Source: Cryptomeria japonica (Eukaryota > Streptophyta > Pinopsida > Cupressales > Cupressaceae). Taken from it: a stretch of 64,000 bases of DNA. The DNA is taken from the NCBI RefSeq assembly GCF_030272615.1, contig NC_081406.1, positions 481,833,900-481,897,899 on the forward strand, written 5' to 3'. Below the pieces are notes generated by a model. It saw only the letters and a program-made list of their open reading frames with translations, did no database searches and was not told the DNA's origin. Both the position numbers and the translations under genes were made by a program. Shown piece after piece: positions 33,762 through 44,998 of the stretch. Position 1 is the stretch's first letter; each line of letters starts with the position of its first letter.

Positions 33762-34926
33762 GTGATGATTTGATCTAGTTGAGGATTCTGGTATGGAGAT
33801 TAGTTTTCAATGTTCAGTGTTGCAGTGTTCTGGTGTTTGATTCATTGTGCTCCGGTATGATCATATCTCGTGTTGAGGATTTGGGAGAGTGTTTGGGATG
33901 TTTGTGTGTATCTTTATCTTAGATGGTTTGTGATTTAATGCTCCACAAGATATCTTTCTTGTTTGAGTTGCTGTTGTTAAGTGTTCTTGATTGCTAGTGT
34001 GTTGATCGATGAAGATTTGATTAAGTGGTGTTGGTGTGGCTATTGCAGATGGTTCTAACATGCTTGTTGGTGTTTCCTAATCATGTCCTATTTGTCTTGT
34101 TGATCTGCATTGATCATTGTGTGTGTTCTTGATGATCTTATGGGTCTGGTGGTATTCTTCATGTTATGCAGTATTTTTCATGGTGTAACGTATTATAGTT
34201 GATCTTGGGGAGATTTTCGATGATGGTGCATATTCGGGGAGTTGATTTAGGTCCATGCTATATTGTCTATGATATTTTATTGGGTTAGTGGCTGATTTAT
34301 GTATCGTGTGATGTAATTTTGTAGTTAGTTGTTGAGGGTTTGGCCGACCTTGTAGTCAAGGTTGATGATTTGTATAAATGGGTGTAATATTCATGTAATT
34401 TGGGTGTTGGTGTTGAGACTGTATTATCAGAGAGTGGTGTATGTGTGAACAAGTGAATTCATCTTTCAGTGTGGTGTATTGAATAGTTTGTGTTGTAGGG
34501 AAAACATATGAGGTTAACTAGAACTTTCATCAGGCATTAGTAGATGCTATCTTTGCATTTCATCTTTTTCGGATTGTAGTGTGAATATCTTTGTAAGGTA
34601 GTGAACCTTTCCTGAGGGTTGTAGTCTTCTAGGTCATTGGATTTTGAGCAGTGAGCTCTAGGTAGTGTGCCTGAATGCATGTGCATTCCCATTGTAATAT
34701 TTGCACATACTACTACAGAGTATCATCTTATTGTCGGTAGGTTCCCACCATAGTTTTTCCCTTGACCGGGTTTTCCATGTCAAAATATTGGTGTTATGTG
34801 TGTTGTTGTTATTGTTGTTATCTTTCTTTCTACTACAGTTGATCAGATTTGAGATAGTGCTTAATTTGTTTAATCTAGTGAAAATTGATTCACCCCCCCT
34901 CTCAATTTTCCTTGTTGTTACCAACA
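33762..34926 (+). repeat. C 5' LTR, second part
   Basis: It ends with a C-run (CACCCCCCCTCTC) and TTACCAACA directly before the PBS. The shared block GTTTTTCCCTTGACCGGG lies near 34755. Confidence 0.8.
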
Positions 34927-34928
34927 AG

Positions 34929-34940
34929 TGGTATAAGAGC
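34929..34940 (+). promoter_or_regulatory. C primer-binding site (initiator-Met tRNA type)
   Basis: TGGTATAAGAGC, one base from TGGTATCAGAGC, two bases after the LTR. Confidence 0.85.
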
Positions 34941-34982
34941 TAGATCCTCCAGAAGAAGCTTGACCGCTTGAGGATATCCGGG

Positions 34983-35815
34983 ATGACAACTTATGTGTTT
35001 AAGAGGGAGAGTCCTAGATTTGATAGAAATAATTATACTGTATGGAAGGACCAGATGGAAGTTCACTTGAAATGTATTGGAGAAGATTATAAAGAATGTC
35101 TATAATGTTCCTCCGAATGGACCGGTTACTGCTGATGAAATCAAGGAAGCTGAACATAACATAAGAGCTAAGGAAGCATTGCTGAGTGCCTTGATCGATT
35201 CAGAGATGACTAATGTGATGAGACTTTAGATTGTATGGAAAAGGTTAGAGATCTTGTATGAAGGAAATGCACAAGTTAAAGTTGCCAAGTTGTAGAGTTT
35301 GAAAGAAAAGTATGAGACATTGAAGATGGGAGAAGATGAGAATTTAACATCCTTTATGGCTAAACTAAACTAACTTGTTATGAAAATCAGATGTGCCGGT
35401 GGAGCTCTTGAGGAAGATGAAATTGTTCTAAGGTGTTGAGATCCTTGCCTTCTACTTACAAAGATAAAGTTGCTGCTATTGATGAGATACAGAGTGTGAC
35501 TGCTCTGACAAGAGATATGCTGGTTGGTAAGCTAGTTGCATTTGAGCTGAGTAGATTTGGTGAATCACATGGTAAATCTGAGGCTGCATTTAAAGCCTTT
35601 GTATCCAAGAAGCTGAAGTATGATCCAGGAGAGAGTTCATCTAGAGTTTCAAAATATGAAAGAGAAATGAGAGAGATGAAAGAACAAGAGAAAGAGTTGG
35701 ATGAGATTAAAGCACTTATTTCTTAGAGATTGCCTAAGGGATCCGGTAAGTATGATGGAAAGTTACCTTTAAAATGTTTCTCTTGTAAGAAGATAGGACA
35801 TTTTGCTTCTAGGTA
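34983..35815 (+). pseudogene. C gag, N-terminal part
   Basis: The ATG at 34983 gives MTTYVFKRESPRFDRNNYTVW, the copia gag start. A shift near 35100 leads to the UBN2-type part (NIRAKEALLSALIDSEM, KYETLKMGEDENLTSF) and another near 35430 to LRSLPSTYKDKV, FELSRFGE and a charged helix. It ends in the knuckle start CFSCKKIGHFASR, where element J interrupts. The stops in KL*SLKEK and KLN*LVMK fit Gln codons. It is the same domain order as the gag of element A (54066-55709). Confidence 0.85.
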
Positions 35816-35949
35816 ACTTGAAAGAATGTCTAAGTATTGTTATGCCTTGCATATCTACCTCCATCATTTTCTTTGGCATAAAAATGTGGGTCCCCCTTTT
35901 TGTCTTTTGTTTTCTTTCTTATTATCTTCTCTTGTGTTTTTTCTTTGGA

Positions 35950-37165
35950 CACCTCGGAACCCCAAAACTCTGAAGTTCTAAGGTGCCCTTTTGTTGTTTT
36001 TGCGTCTACTTTGGAACCCTAGAGTTTTGAAGTACCCTTTGTTCCTTTGTCTTTCTTTTGAGACCTCGAAACCCTAGAATCCCGGAGTTCCGAAGTCTTC
36101 TTTTCTTCATTGTGTGGAAGCCTCAGAACTCTAGAATCCCATAATCCTGAGTTCTTCATGTTTTTTTTTGTTTGAGTTTTAGAATTTTGGGTTCCCAAAA
36201 TCTTGAGTTTGTTTTGTGTGTCATATCGGAACCCCAAAACCCCAAAGTCCCAAGGTGTGATTTTTTGTTTGTGTTAGGGCCTCGGAATCCTGAAACCCTT
36301 GAGTGCTGATCTCTCCTTTATTTTATCTCGGGATCCTAGAACCATGGAATTCTGAGGTCATGATTAGTGAGGTTGCACGATCACTGAATGGGGGGTATAA
36401 ATAAGCTGTGATGGGTGTTTTTCATTCATTTGTGCATTCCTCCGCTACAAAATTTGAGCTCTCCTTCTGTGTGTTCCACTTCCTCGCTTATTCATGTTTC
36501 CTGCTTCGTCGCCTCGTCAGGTTGGTTCGTTTGTTTTGTGTTCTTGTTTTTTGTGCCTTTTAGGTAGGTTAGATTATATTTTCCATGCTTTCAATAAATT
36601 GGCCGATTCAATTTTCTTCTTCACAAAACCTTAAGTTTTGACATTTCAAGATTTCTGAAATCTTTAAACACCTAAGTTTTACCCAATCTAGCAACCCGGA
36701 ACCCCCGAACCCTAGAGTTACAAAGTGCTCATTTGACAGAGTTTTACCCATCTCGGGATTTTGGAGTTCCGAAATCCTGAAACCTTTGCGGCTTGTAAAA
36801 GTTTGTTTTGCCCATCTTGGAACCTCGGAACTACGGAGTTCCAAAGTCCCTTCTTTGAGAGGTTTACCTATTTTGGGATCCTGGAATCTATGAATCCCAA
36901 AGTCTATTTTGAAATTTTCTTACCTACATCGAAACTCCAGAACCACAGAGTTCCGAAATTGATCCTTGGACTGTTTTACTTACCTCAGAACCCCAGAGTT
37001 CTGAAATCTACCTTTTGAGGTCTTTGCAAAATCTGGAACCCCAGAGTTCTAAACTTAGTTGTTTTTGCCTTTTCCATAACTCAGGATCCCAGAACTTTGG
37101 AATCCCGGAATTAGCCATTTTTAATGATTTTATGTCTCGAAACCCTGAAACCCCAGATTTCTGAA
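35950..37165 (+). repeat. Degenerate CGGAACCC...GAGTTCCGAAGT repeat array in J
   Basis: About sixteen units in two blocks (35950-36360 and 36690-37165), spaced about 50-75 bp, each a variant of TCGGAACCC, AACCC, GAGTTCCGAAG. GGAACTC and GAGTTCC are reverse complements, so units can fold or pair with each other. The gap between blocks holds the TATA box. Confidence 0.75.
36396..36403 (+). promoter_or_regulatory. TATA box of J
   Basis: TATAAATA in GGGGGTATAAATAAGC. No ATG-led long ORF lies between it and 37233, consistent with a leader of about 800 nt. A TTGTTGCAGG string just before the ORF (37213-37222) looks like a splice acceptor, so an intron through the second repeat block is possible. 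Confidence 0.5.
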
Positions 37166-37232
37166 ATGTGTGATGATTTGATAATATGAAGTAATAGCTA
37201 ATTATTGATATTTTGTTGCAGGATAAAGCAGA

Positions 37233-40200
37233 ATGATGGACCCATCCTCAAGAAAGAAGAAAACAAAGGAGGAGGAAAAGATTGATAAGAAACCTATAAC
37301 AATGAAGTACCAATATCAATGATAGACTCTCGCTTCAAAATTGGAGGATGAAGTTCAGTGGGTGACTGATACTAAAATTGGGCACATAGAGATCGAAGAC
37401 ATTAGAACTCAATTGGAAGAATAACCTCATACCCTAGAAGCCCCATATAGAAGGATTAAGAGATATGGTTTGGTAGATGCCACTATCTTTCTACAAGCTA
37501 TGCAGTCACCTGAACTCATAATGACTATTGCTAAATATTACCAGCAGGAGACAAGACAATGTGTTGATGCAGAGGAGAATGTGATTTCAGACCTTTCTCC
37601 TAGCATGATAGGAATGACCTTTGGAATAATAGTAAGAGAAAAGGTTTTGGTGACAATGAAAGAGCAGTCCATTGGCCTATTTGTTAAGAATTCCTCTAAT
37701 CATAAAAGACACATTAATGAGGCATGGCTAGAAGAGCCAAGGAAAACAAGTCTTAAGGCTATTGACATACTCAGAGCAGATTTCCAAGAGCCTCAAAGAG
37801 ACCTTATTATTATACTGAACAGAGCCTTTGGAAAAACAGATTACAAACACATCCACACATGGACGTTCCATTATATGACCACAATTTTTATAGCCAAGGA
37901 ATATTTTGACTGGCCACAATCATTTTAGACAACATCTATAGTCGGATGATCACAATCCTCCAAACGAAGAAGTTCTTCATGAATTCTTATGTTATATGGG
38001 TGGTCGCTCATGCTAGTAAGTTCCCAGGATTGAAGACTGAAGGAAAATTAGGATAAGAAACTGTATAGAAAAGAGTGTGGGAATATTACACTCAATTGCC
38101 TATCTTTCAGGCTAAGCTGCATTTCAAAATATTAAATGATGCATTTATTTATGCTGTAATAATAAAATTGACATGAGATGTAGGATACAAACTGACCCCA
38201 GAAGCAATACAAATGATTAAGGAATGGGGGTGTTGGTTCCTACAAAACCAACAATCTACTTACCTATGGGTCAGTGGATTTACATGCAACCCGTTCCTTC
38301 TACCTAGGTATTGTAGCAATAAAATAATCATCCTAGAATATGTTAGACTGGTGGGCCTACAAGAATTGTTGAATCTGAAACATAAGATGGGGATTACTTT
38401 ACCCATGTCTCTAGAGCATTATACATGTCCTAAGATATAGGCAGCTAAAGCGATAGAACACAAGCTTTAGGATTTGAGCTTAAAAGAGTTTAATTAATCA
38501 AGGGACCAATATGACCCATATGGTAAGCTGAAACAAATGATGCCTATTTCTTACAAGGGTCACAAGCTGACTTTTGAGGATTTTTTGGCTAATTTGTAGG
38601 ACAAATTTGAGGCAAGGGAGAAAGGATACTATAGGTTGACAATGCCACAAATCAATTTTTTTGAGATTGAAACAAATATCCCAAATGAGTTAAGAGACGA
38701 TGGTGAGCTTTTTGATCCTACATTCAAAGAAAAGGGAATTGATCATAGACCCCTTACTCCTATCAGATGGTCTAACCAAGAAGTGCTAGATATTGAAACT
38801 ATTACTGCAAAGGTTTTGGAGAGAACAGGGCAATGACTAAGCTTAAGGATCTGGCCAAGTACTACCAAGGATAAGAAAAAGGGCAAAGATACTGATAACC
38901 CTTAGACCAGAGTCCATAAAGAATATGTAAGAAGAATGAGGTATGATTCAAGGAAGAATATCCTCACTGATCTTGAGGAGGCACTGGTACCAATTGACAA
39001 TCAGGAGATTAAGAGGCAGTTGGATGCCAAAATGAAAGAGTCTCAATTCTTAAAAACTGCTGCCGAACATGGGATTACTATAGGATTACAAGCTATTCCA
39101 CAAGTGTCCATGACTCCCATTATTCCTATCATAGGTATTGTTCTAGGAGATGGTGCCTCTCAAGAAGAAACTACTGTAACACAACCTCCTCCTGCTTCTT
39201 CATCACAACATGCTACACCTCCATCCATAACATTGAGATAGATTTTTGATGAAGATGATGAGCCCATTGCAGTTGTAGCAAAGAGGAGGAAAATTGAAAA
39301 TAAATAAAAATAGCCACAAGAAGAGCCTACTATAACTCAACCAGAGAACCAACCAGGACCTACAGTAGAATCAGCTATACAAGTACAACCAGTCAAAATT
39401 TATGTACATGTTATGGGAGAGGATGCACAGGATGAACAAGATGAACATGATGAACAAGATGAAAGGATGGTGCTTACTCCTCAAGACCAAGAAATATTGC
39501 TTCAAAAACTAGAAGGGAATGAGAAAGGGCACCTAACTAAAACAAAAAGACCATTTGAAGAGGAAGTTTCTAAGAAGTTAGAAGAGGTAGAAATACAACA
39601 ACTTGATCCAAACCAAGCCCTTCGGGATAATCTTGCTCAACAAGTTTCCCACCTCCAACATAGACTGCCAACTCCTCTAGAACAAATAGAAGAACAACAA
39701 CAAGATGATAAACAACAAGATGAAAAGCACTAGTAAGAAGAGTAGGAATAGGATATAGAAGCCCATAGGATCATTATAGATGTAATGGTCCAGGGAGGGG
39801 AACAAGACAACTCTATGCCTCAATTGTTAAATTTTACTTTTAAGAAGAAGTCAAAGGTTGTCCTCTCAAACATAACTTTACAGGAGGCAATTACCGAATC
39901 CCCAAGGAGAGTAAAGAGAGTGAGAATAACTCGTCATCTCTCAAGGATGGATTTGAGGGATATAATTGCTAATATAGCAACACCAGTTCAAGATACTGAT
40001 GAATCATCCCAAGCTACGTCCCGTAGATACCAAGTGTCCAAGGTTAACCTAGGTAAACATACTAAGTTGGGGGAGATTGATACTCTAGTTGGTGCTACTT
40101 CCACTATCAGAACAAAGATGCAGAAATAATATAAAATTAAGTTAGAGGTCAAGGCACAATTGAGGCAGTATAAAAAACTAATCATGGAAATAGAAAAGCC

Positions 40201-40975
40201 TCTAGATTCTAGAATTGACGATGCCTTTCCATCTACTTCATCGCTCCCATAGGGTGATATTAAGGCATTATATGAAATAAGGAAAGTAGAAAAAACAGTT
40301 AGGACCTGGGATCAAGATCAAATGGATAAGGTCAAAATGTTCTTGCAGGACACACTGAAAGTGTTTACGGAAGCTCATGACAATGAGAAAGCCCTTATTT
40401 CTTATTCCAAGTAGTGGGGATGACATATCCTTCATGTCTCACAACTACATAAGATGCTTAACAAGATTAAATGATTGGGAAAAGAGACCATTGCAAAGGA
40501 AGACTTTCTAGGAGGAGAGAGTGTCAGTAATTTGCAGTCATATATAGATATTGTGGATTTTAAAATGGAGATCATGGAGCAATGCCACACCAAGGATCTT
40601 AAGGAACATCCTCCATTTCTCAAAACATTTGAACAATATGAGAAACTATTGGTTAAATTGTTGGGGAAGTATGGTTATAACCTTAAGCAAGGAGTATTAC
40701 ATCAAGAGACCATACTTAGCTGGTGGGATTCTCTTACCACTAACTATTTCATAGCCATTGCAGAATTCACTGTAGAAACAATGGATAGATATATGTATGT
40801 GGTATTTTAATGCCAGGGTGCAGAAGTGATGATGGATGATATGGTCAGTAGGTTAGAAAATGTAAAAGAGATACTTAGAGTATCCAAATTTAGAATCCAA
40901 TACATCACTGACCCACCTACTTCTTCCATGGAATGCTTCCTCACCAACTATGAAAGTTACAAGAAGAATAAATGA
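37233..40975 (+). pseudogene. J ORF: about 1,245-codon protein of unknown function
   Basis: The ATG at 37233 opens MMDPSSRKKKTKEEEK. One frame holds to about 37925, then a single -1 shift leads into another that stays in phase to TGA 40973-40975, with about a dozen isolated stops. The N-terminal half is globular: IILNRAFGKTDYKHIHTWTF, IAKEYFDWP, TKKFFMNSYV, PIFQAKLHFK, WFLQNQQSTYLWVSGF, PISYKGHKLTFEDFLAN. The middle has Pro/Thr-rich and very acidic Gln-rich stretches (DEQDEHDEQDE, EEQQQDDKQQDEK). The C-terminal part is helical. There are no protease, RT or integrase motifs. The HTWTF...KEYFDW...FFMNSY block resembles in layout the accessory domain of locus 478-1980 and F, but more weakly. Confidence 0.6.
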
Positions 40976-41995
40976 CAAAATAGATAGTTGTGAAAAGAAA
41001 ATTCATGCCGGAACACCATCACCACCATTGCAACTGAAATTTCAACTGATGGTGCATTTAATACTTGTTTTTTAGAGCATTCCTTTTGCATGATTCAAAG
41101 TTCTTGCTACTTGAGCATCATTTTTGAATTGAACCTTGAGGATCAGTTTAGTATCACTTAACTAGACTTCATAGACAATGACTTGCATGTTGACTATGAC
41201 TCCTCCCTTTTTGTAATCCTAGTTTACAATAATGATGCCTTCCTAGAATATAGGGTAAAACTCTATAAATTGTAGAATTTGGGCCATTTTTGGGGTCCTC
41301 GAATTGATGATTCAAGGACATTTAGCTAGATAATTTAGTTTATGCAATTTCTATCCCATGAACTCTTGAAGAATTCTATTAGTCATTTTTTCAAGGATTA
41401 ATACAAAAGGAGCTTGTGGATTGCCTGATCTATAGTATGTGTTCTCTTGGTTTCCGTTCTTCGTAGTTTGGTACCTTCTTCCATTTGATCAGCAACTCAT
41501 CCTTCCAAGATTTATTGTTTTATGAATCATATTGTGCATGTTAATGGTATATGAGGATTAAATGGTAGAGCGATTATATGATCTTGTGATTTCTATTTCC
41601 GTTTGTGTGTGGGTTGTATGACTTCACATGCCTGTTGGAATGTCTTTATTGAATGTTGATTAGATGTTATTGATAATACCTTGCTGTGATACACTGAATT
41701 TATAGTGTATTAAGTTGTATGTATTGATCTCTTTACATTCTCTTGTTACCCTGGCATATCTTTTGATATTTCTTTGAATTAGAGTTAAGAATTTGAAATA
41801 CCTAACCCAAAAAGAGAGAACTTTGCTTGTAGTTACGATCCGCAAGCCCCTTGACAGGTACAATTGCATCAACCACTAGGTGATCCAACACTATCATGAC
41901 CCAATTATAGAGACCTTGGAGTTGCCAGTCTTTCGAGATTGATAGCTTTTCAGGAGAGGTGGTGTGTGAATTCATGTTCTACCTAACTATTGGTG
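40976..41995 (+). other. J 3' non-coding region
   Basis: AT-rich with no ORF I can support. It does not resemble the 5' repeat region of J, so the two ends are not a simple LTR pair. Confidence 0.4.
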
Positions 41996-42349
41996 AGTGT
42001 GTCGAAAAATCCATTAGCAAGTATGATAAGCATGAAAGACATGGTAGATTTTATTAGCATGATAAGTATGACAAGCCCTATAAGTCTAACCAGAAGTACA
42101 AACATCAAAAGAGATGTTATTATGTTGTTGATGAAGGTTTGACAGAGCTGCATTGTTGAGGAGAAAGCTTTGGCTACAAAGATTGAAGAGAAAGATGAAT
42201 AGGTAATTGACAATGGTTTTTCACATCATATGATAAGTGATAAGAGTAAATTTTTGAATATGGAAAGGTATGATGGTTGTATAGTGAGATTTGGGGATGC
42301 TAAATATTGTGTGATTCGTGGTAGAGGTTCTATATCTTTTGATGGTAAG
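41996..42349 (+). pseudogene. C gag end and protease start
   Basis: After J the reading resumes with EKSISKYDKHERHGRF, then a basic stretch and the protease: VIDNGFSHHMISDKSKF (D-N-G where D-S-G is catalytic), FGDAKYCVIRGRGSISFDGK. Element D interrupts at 42350 after GATGGTAAG. The Ser-to-Asn change and stops make it inactive. Confidence 0.82.
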
Positions 42350-43126
42350 TGTTAATGTTTATATCAGATTTGAATATAGGATCTTTTAAATCTTATTAAT
42401 GCAATTTCCACTTCTTATATCAATATAAGGATTATTTTGTATATTAATTAATTTAACATGAAATACTGTACAATGATCAATTAAAATTGATATTAATCTT
42501 ATTGCCATTTTACATGAAAATAGAATCAATTAATATATTAAACTTCCAACAACAAATGGCCTGCAATATTCTAGGAGGCAGTCGATATTGTTTCTGCACT
42601 GTAATTATTCTGTACGTCCACAATACGATTATCTCCCTCCTTATATAAGGAGAGAGACATGCCTTTGCAGAGGCATGCCTCTACGTGGATCATGTCCACG
42701 TAGAGAGACATAGAGACATGTCTCTCGATTGTGTAAGAACACACTGACACATAATGTAATGCAGTCGATAATTATTGGTAACCAATTTGCATTTGTTACA
42801 TTGTTAATATGATTTTCTAAATGCACAAAATATGATCAATAGCAAATATCGATAAGCATATGATTAAATGTTATTTGATATAATCAAATTAATTATATAT
42901 GTATATTTAATAATGTATAGTTATACATTATTAAATATATACATATGATTAATTCATAATCATATTTCAAGATTAATATTTAAGCAAGAATCTTATTAAA
43001 TACATAATACAAATAATGGATTAATACTTGTAAATGATAGATATCAAATGCTAAAGGATGATAGGCCAATTAAGCATTTGATTTCATCGATTAGAATTAT
43101 CTGACCAAAGCTACAAAACATTAACA
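42350..43126 (-). repeat. D 3' LTR
   Basis: 777 bp, TGTTAATG to CATTAACA, paired with 47190-47955. Confidence 0.92.
42642..42725 (-). promoter_or_regulatory. D LTR promoter: TATA box with stacked palindromes upstream
   Basis: The TATA-type CCTTATATAAGG lies at 42639-42650. Directly upstream on the minus strand are CATGCCT/AGGCATG (42658-42677), the 10-bp palindrome AGGCATGCCT (42671-42680), an 11-bp perfect inverted repeat CTCTACGTGGA/TCCACGTAGAG with a 5-nt loop (42679-42705), and the 14-bp palindrome AGAGACATGTCTCT (42712-42725). ACGTGG and CATGC cores resemble plant G-box/ABRE and RY elements, so a seed- or stress-linked promoter is possible. In the 5' copy (47490-47555) both ACGT cores read ACAT or CACATAG. 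Confidence 0.55.
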
Positions 43127-43145
43127 CTCCCTCTTAGCTAGGGAG
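43127..43145 (-). promoter_or_regulatory. D polypurine tract inside a perfect hairpin
   Basis: On the minus strand it reads CTCCCTAGCTAAGAGGGAG, ending at the LTR. The arms CTCCCT and AGGGAG are perfect and the PPT forms the 3' arm. Confidence 0.7.
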
Positions 43146-43223
43146 GATTAATTCCATCCAGAACATAGTAGATCCAATAATATCATCTCATAGTGATATC
43201 TAAGAGATATGGCATGTACACAA

Positions 43224-43505
43224 ATATCAAGTCACATGATATTTGTCATGAATCTCATAAATATATATATCCATAAACTATGATATGTGCACTGACATCA
43301 CATCACATGATACCTATCATAGGGATATAAATCATGGCACATCCATGAATATTACGTCACATAATATCCACCATGATTATCTCAACTATTATGGTTATCC
43401 ATTGATATCAAGTCTCATGATACCCACCATAATATCTACAGAGATGCTAACTATCATGACATGTTCATAGATATCAATTCTCATGATATTCAACATGATA
43501 GTGAT
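43224..43505 (-). repeat. Five degenerate tandem units in the 3' region of D
   Basis: Units start near 43224, 43295, 43349, 43405 and 43471 (54-71 bp apart), each like ATATCAAGTCACATGATACC...CCATGA. The inner CATGAT/ATCATG is self-complementary. Confidence 0.7.
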
Positions 43506-43780
43506 GTTAAATATTGCAAACTAGTTACTTTACAATATCAACCATATACAAGTGTTCATTTTTAAAAATTGTCATCTTTGAAAAATGTTCACAAGGCCCA
43601 AGAAGTCATGGAGTCTCACACATGACAAAGGTTTTATACATTAAACACCTTTTAGTACAACAAAATTTAAATAATTTAGATTTTATTCTCAAATTAACTT
43701 ATATTTCCAACCATACCAAGTTTATCCCGGAAGTGCTCAACCTTTGTCTTGGATAGAGGTTTGGTGAGAATATCTATAGT
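43506..43780 (-). other. D 3' untranslated region
   Basis: No coding resemblance. It lies between the RNase H end and the tandem repeats. Confidence 0.4.
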
Positions 43781-44998
43781 CTATTCATGTATACTAACAT
43801 ACTTCATTTGAATCAAATTCCTTTCAACCATGTCTCTAACATAGTGATAAGGAATCTCAATGTGTTTAGACCTGTCATGAAACACTGGATTAACTGAAAG
43901 CTTTATACAACTCTGGTTGTCATAATGGATGATAGTAGGATTCAAGGGCTGTCCAAACAACCCCACAAGGAGTTTCCATAGCCATACTACTTTCATTTCT
44001 CCCATGGAAGCAACAATGTACTCAACTTCTGTAGAACTCTGTGCTATTGAGGATTGTTTCCCACTGATCTAAGAAATCATAGCTGATCCTAGGCTAAAAC
44101 AACACCTTGATGTGCTCTTTCTGTCTACCACACTTTCAGCCCAATTTGAATTAGTGTAACCATGAAGATCTAGATCAACATTAGTATATTTAAGACCATA
44201 CCCAATAGTACCACGTAGGTATATCAGAATATGCTTTGCTGCAACCATATGTATCTCCTTTAGTTCACACATAAACTGACTAAGTGCATTAACTAAATAA
44301 CAAATGTCAGGCCTGGTGTTAACGAAATACATTAGGGACCCAATAATTTGTCTGTATAAGGTAGGATCTACAAATTCTGATTCTGTTGTTGCTTCCTTTA
44401 ATTTGTGCAAGTTTCTTTCCATAGGAGTAGATATAGGTTTGCATTCTATCATTCCAAATCTTTTTCAAAATGTCAGTAGTGTATTTTCCCTGATTTAGGA
44501 TGATGTTATCAGCTTGTTGCCAAACTTATAAACCAAGGAAATAATGTAAAAGACCCAAGTCCTTCATGTCAAACTCTGAAGCAAGGTCTTGCTTACATTT
44601 GGTAATTAGGTGATCTCCTATAATTATAAGTCATCAACATATAAAATGAGAATCAACATTTCACCATTTATTGCCTTGAAGTACAAATTTGGATCTGCAT
44701 CATTCTTGAAGAAGTTTAAGCGCAGAAGATATTTATCTATTCTTTCATACCAGGCTCGAGGGGCCTATTTGAGCCCATATAAGGATTTATTCAACTTGCA
44801 TACATATGCATCATTTCCATGTATGAAAAACCCTTTAGGCTTCTCTAAGTATATTTCTTCTTCTATTATCCCATTCAGAAAAGCTTTCTTCACATCCATC
44901 TGATGAATCTTCCATCCTTTAGATGCAACAATGACAATGACATCTCTAACATAAGTATATCTATTTTTTGAAAGCAATATCTTCCTCAAATATATCAT
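43781..44998 (-). pseudogene. D reverse transcriptase (N-terminal part deleted) and RNase H
   Basis: From 44998 down: ASKGWKIHQMDVKKAFLNG (first catalytic Asp), EEEIYLEKPKGF, NKSLYGLK, then stops through the YVDD region. 44452-44069 shows the post-RT part: CKPISTPMERNLHKL, YRQIIGSLMYFVNTRPDI, ISYLRGT-like ILIYLRGTIGYGL, and DRKSTS. 44005-43781 carries RNase H: IHYDNQSCIKLSVNPVFHDR and HIEIPYHYVRD. About 150 residues that normally lie between integrase and QMDV (TWELV, KWVYK, KARLVAKG) are missing, so the deletion removed the RT fingers. Confidence 0.85.

Larger units (their letters stand above)
35816..41995 (+). mobile_element. Insertion J: large element with a long unknown ORF, in gag of C
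   Basis: Flanking C sequence joins correctly when this block is removed: FASR on the left and the Cys-EKSISKYDKH side on the right. The block holds a repeat-rich 5' region with a TATA box, one long ORF (37233-40975) and about 1 kb of 3' sequence. I found neither matching LTRs at its two ends nor terminal inverted repeats nor a clean TSD, so its class is open. A large non-autonomous retroelement with one end lost is possible. Ends are accurate to about 5 bp. Confidence 0.6.

Noticed and set aside
35816-41995. J as an LTR element or an inverted-repeat DNA transposon
   Set aside because: I could not match its ends as direct or inverted repeats nor find a clean TSD. Its class is left open.
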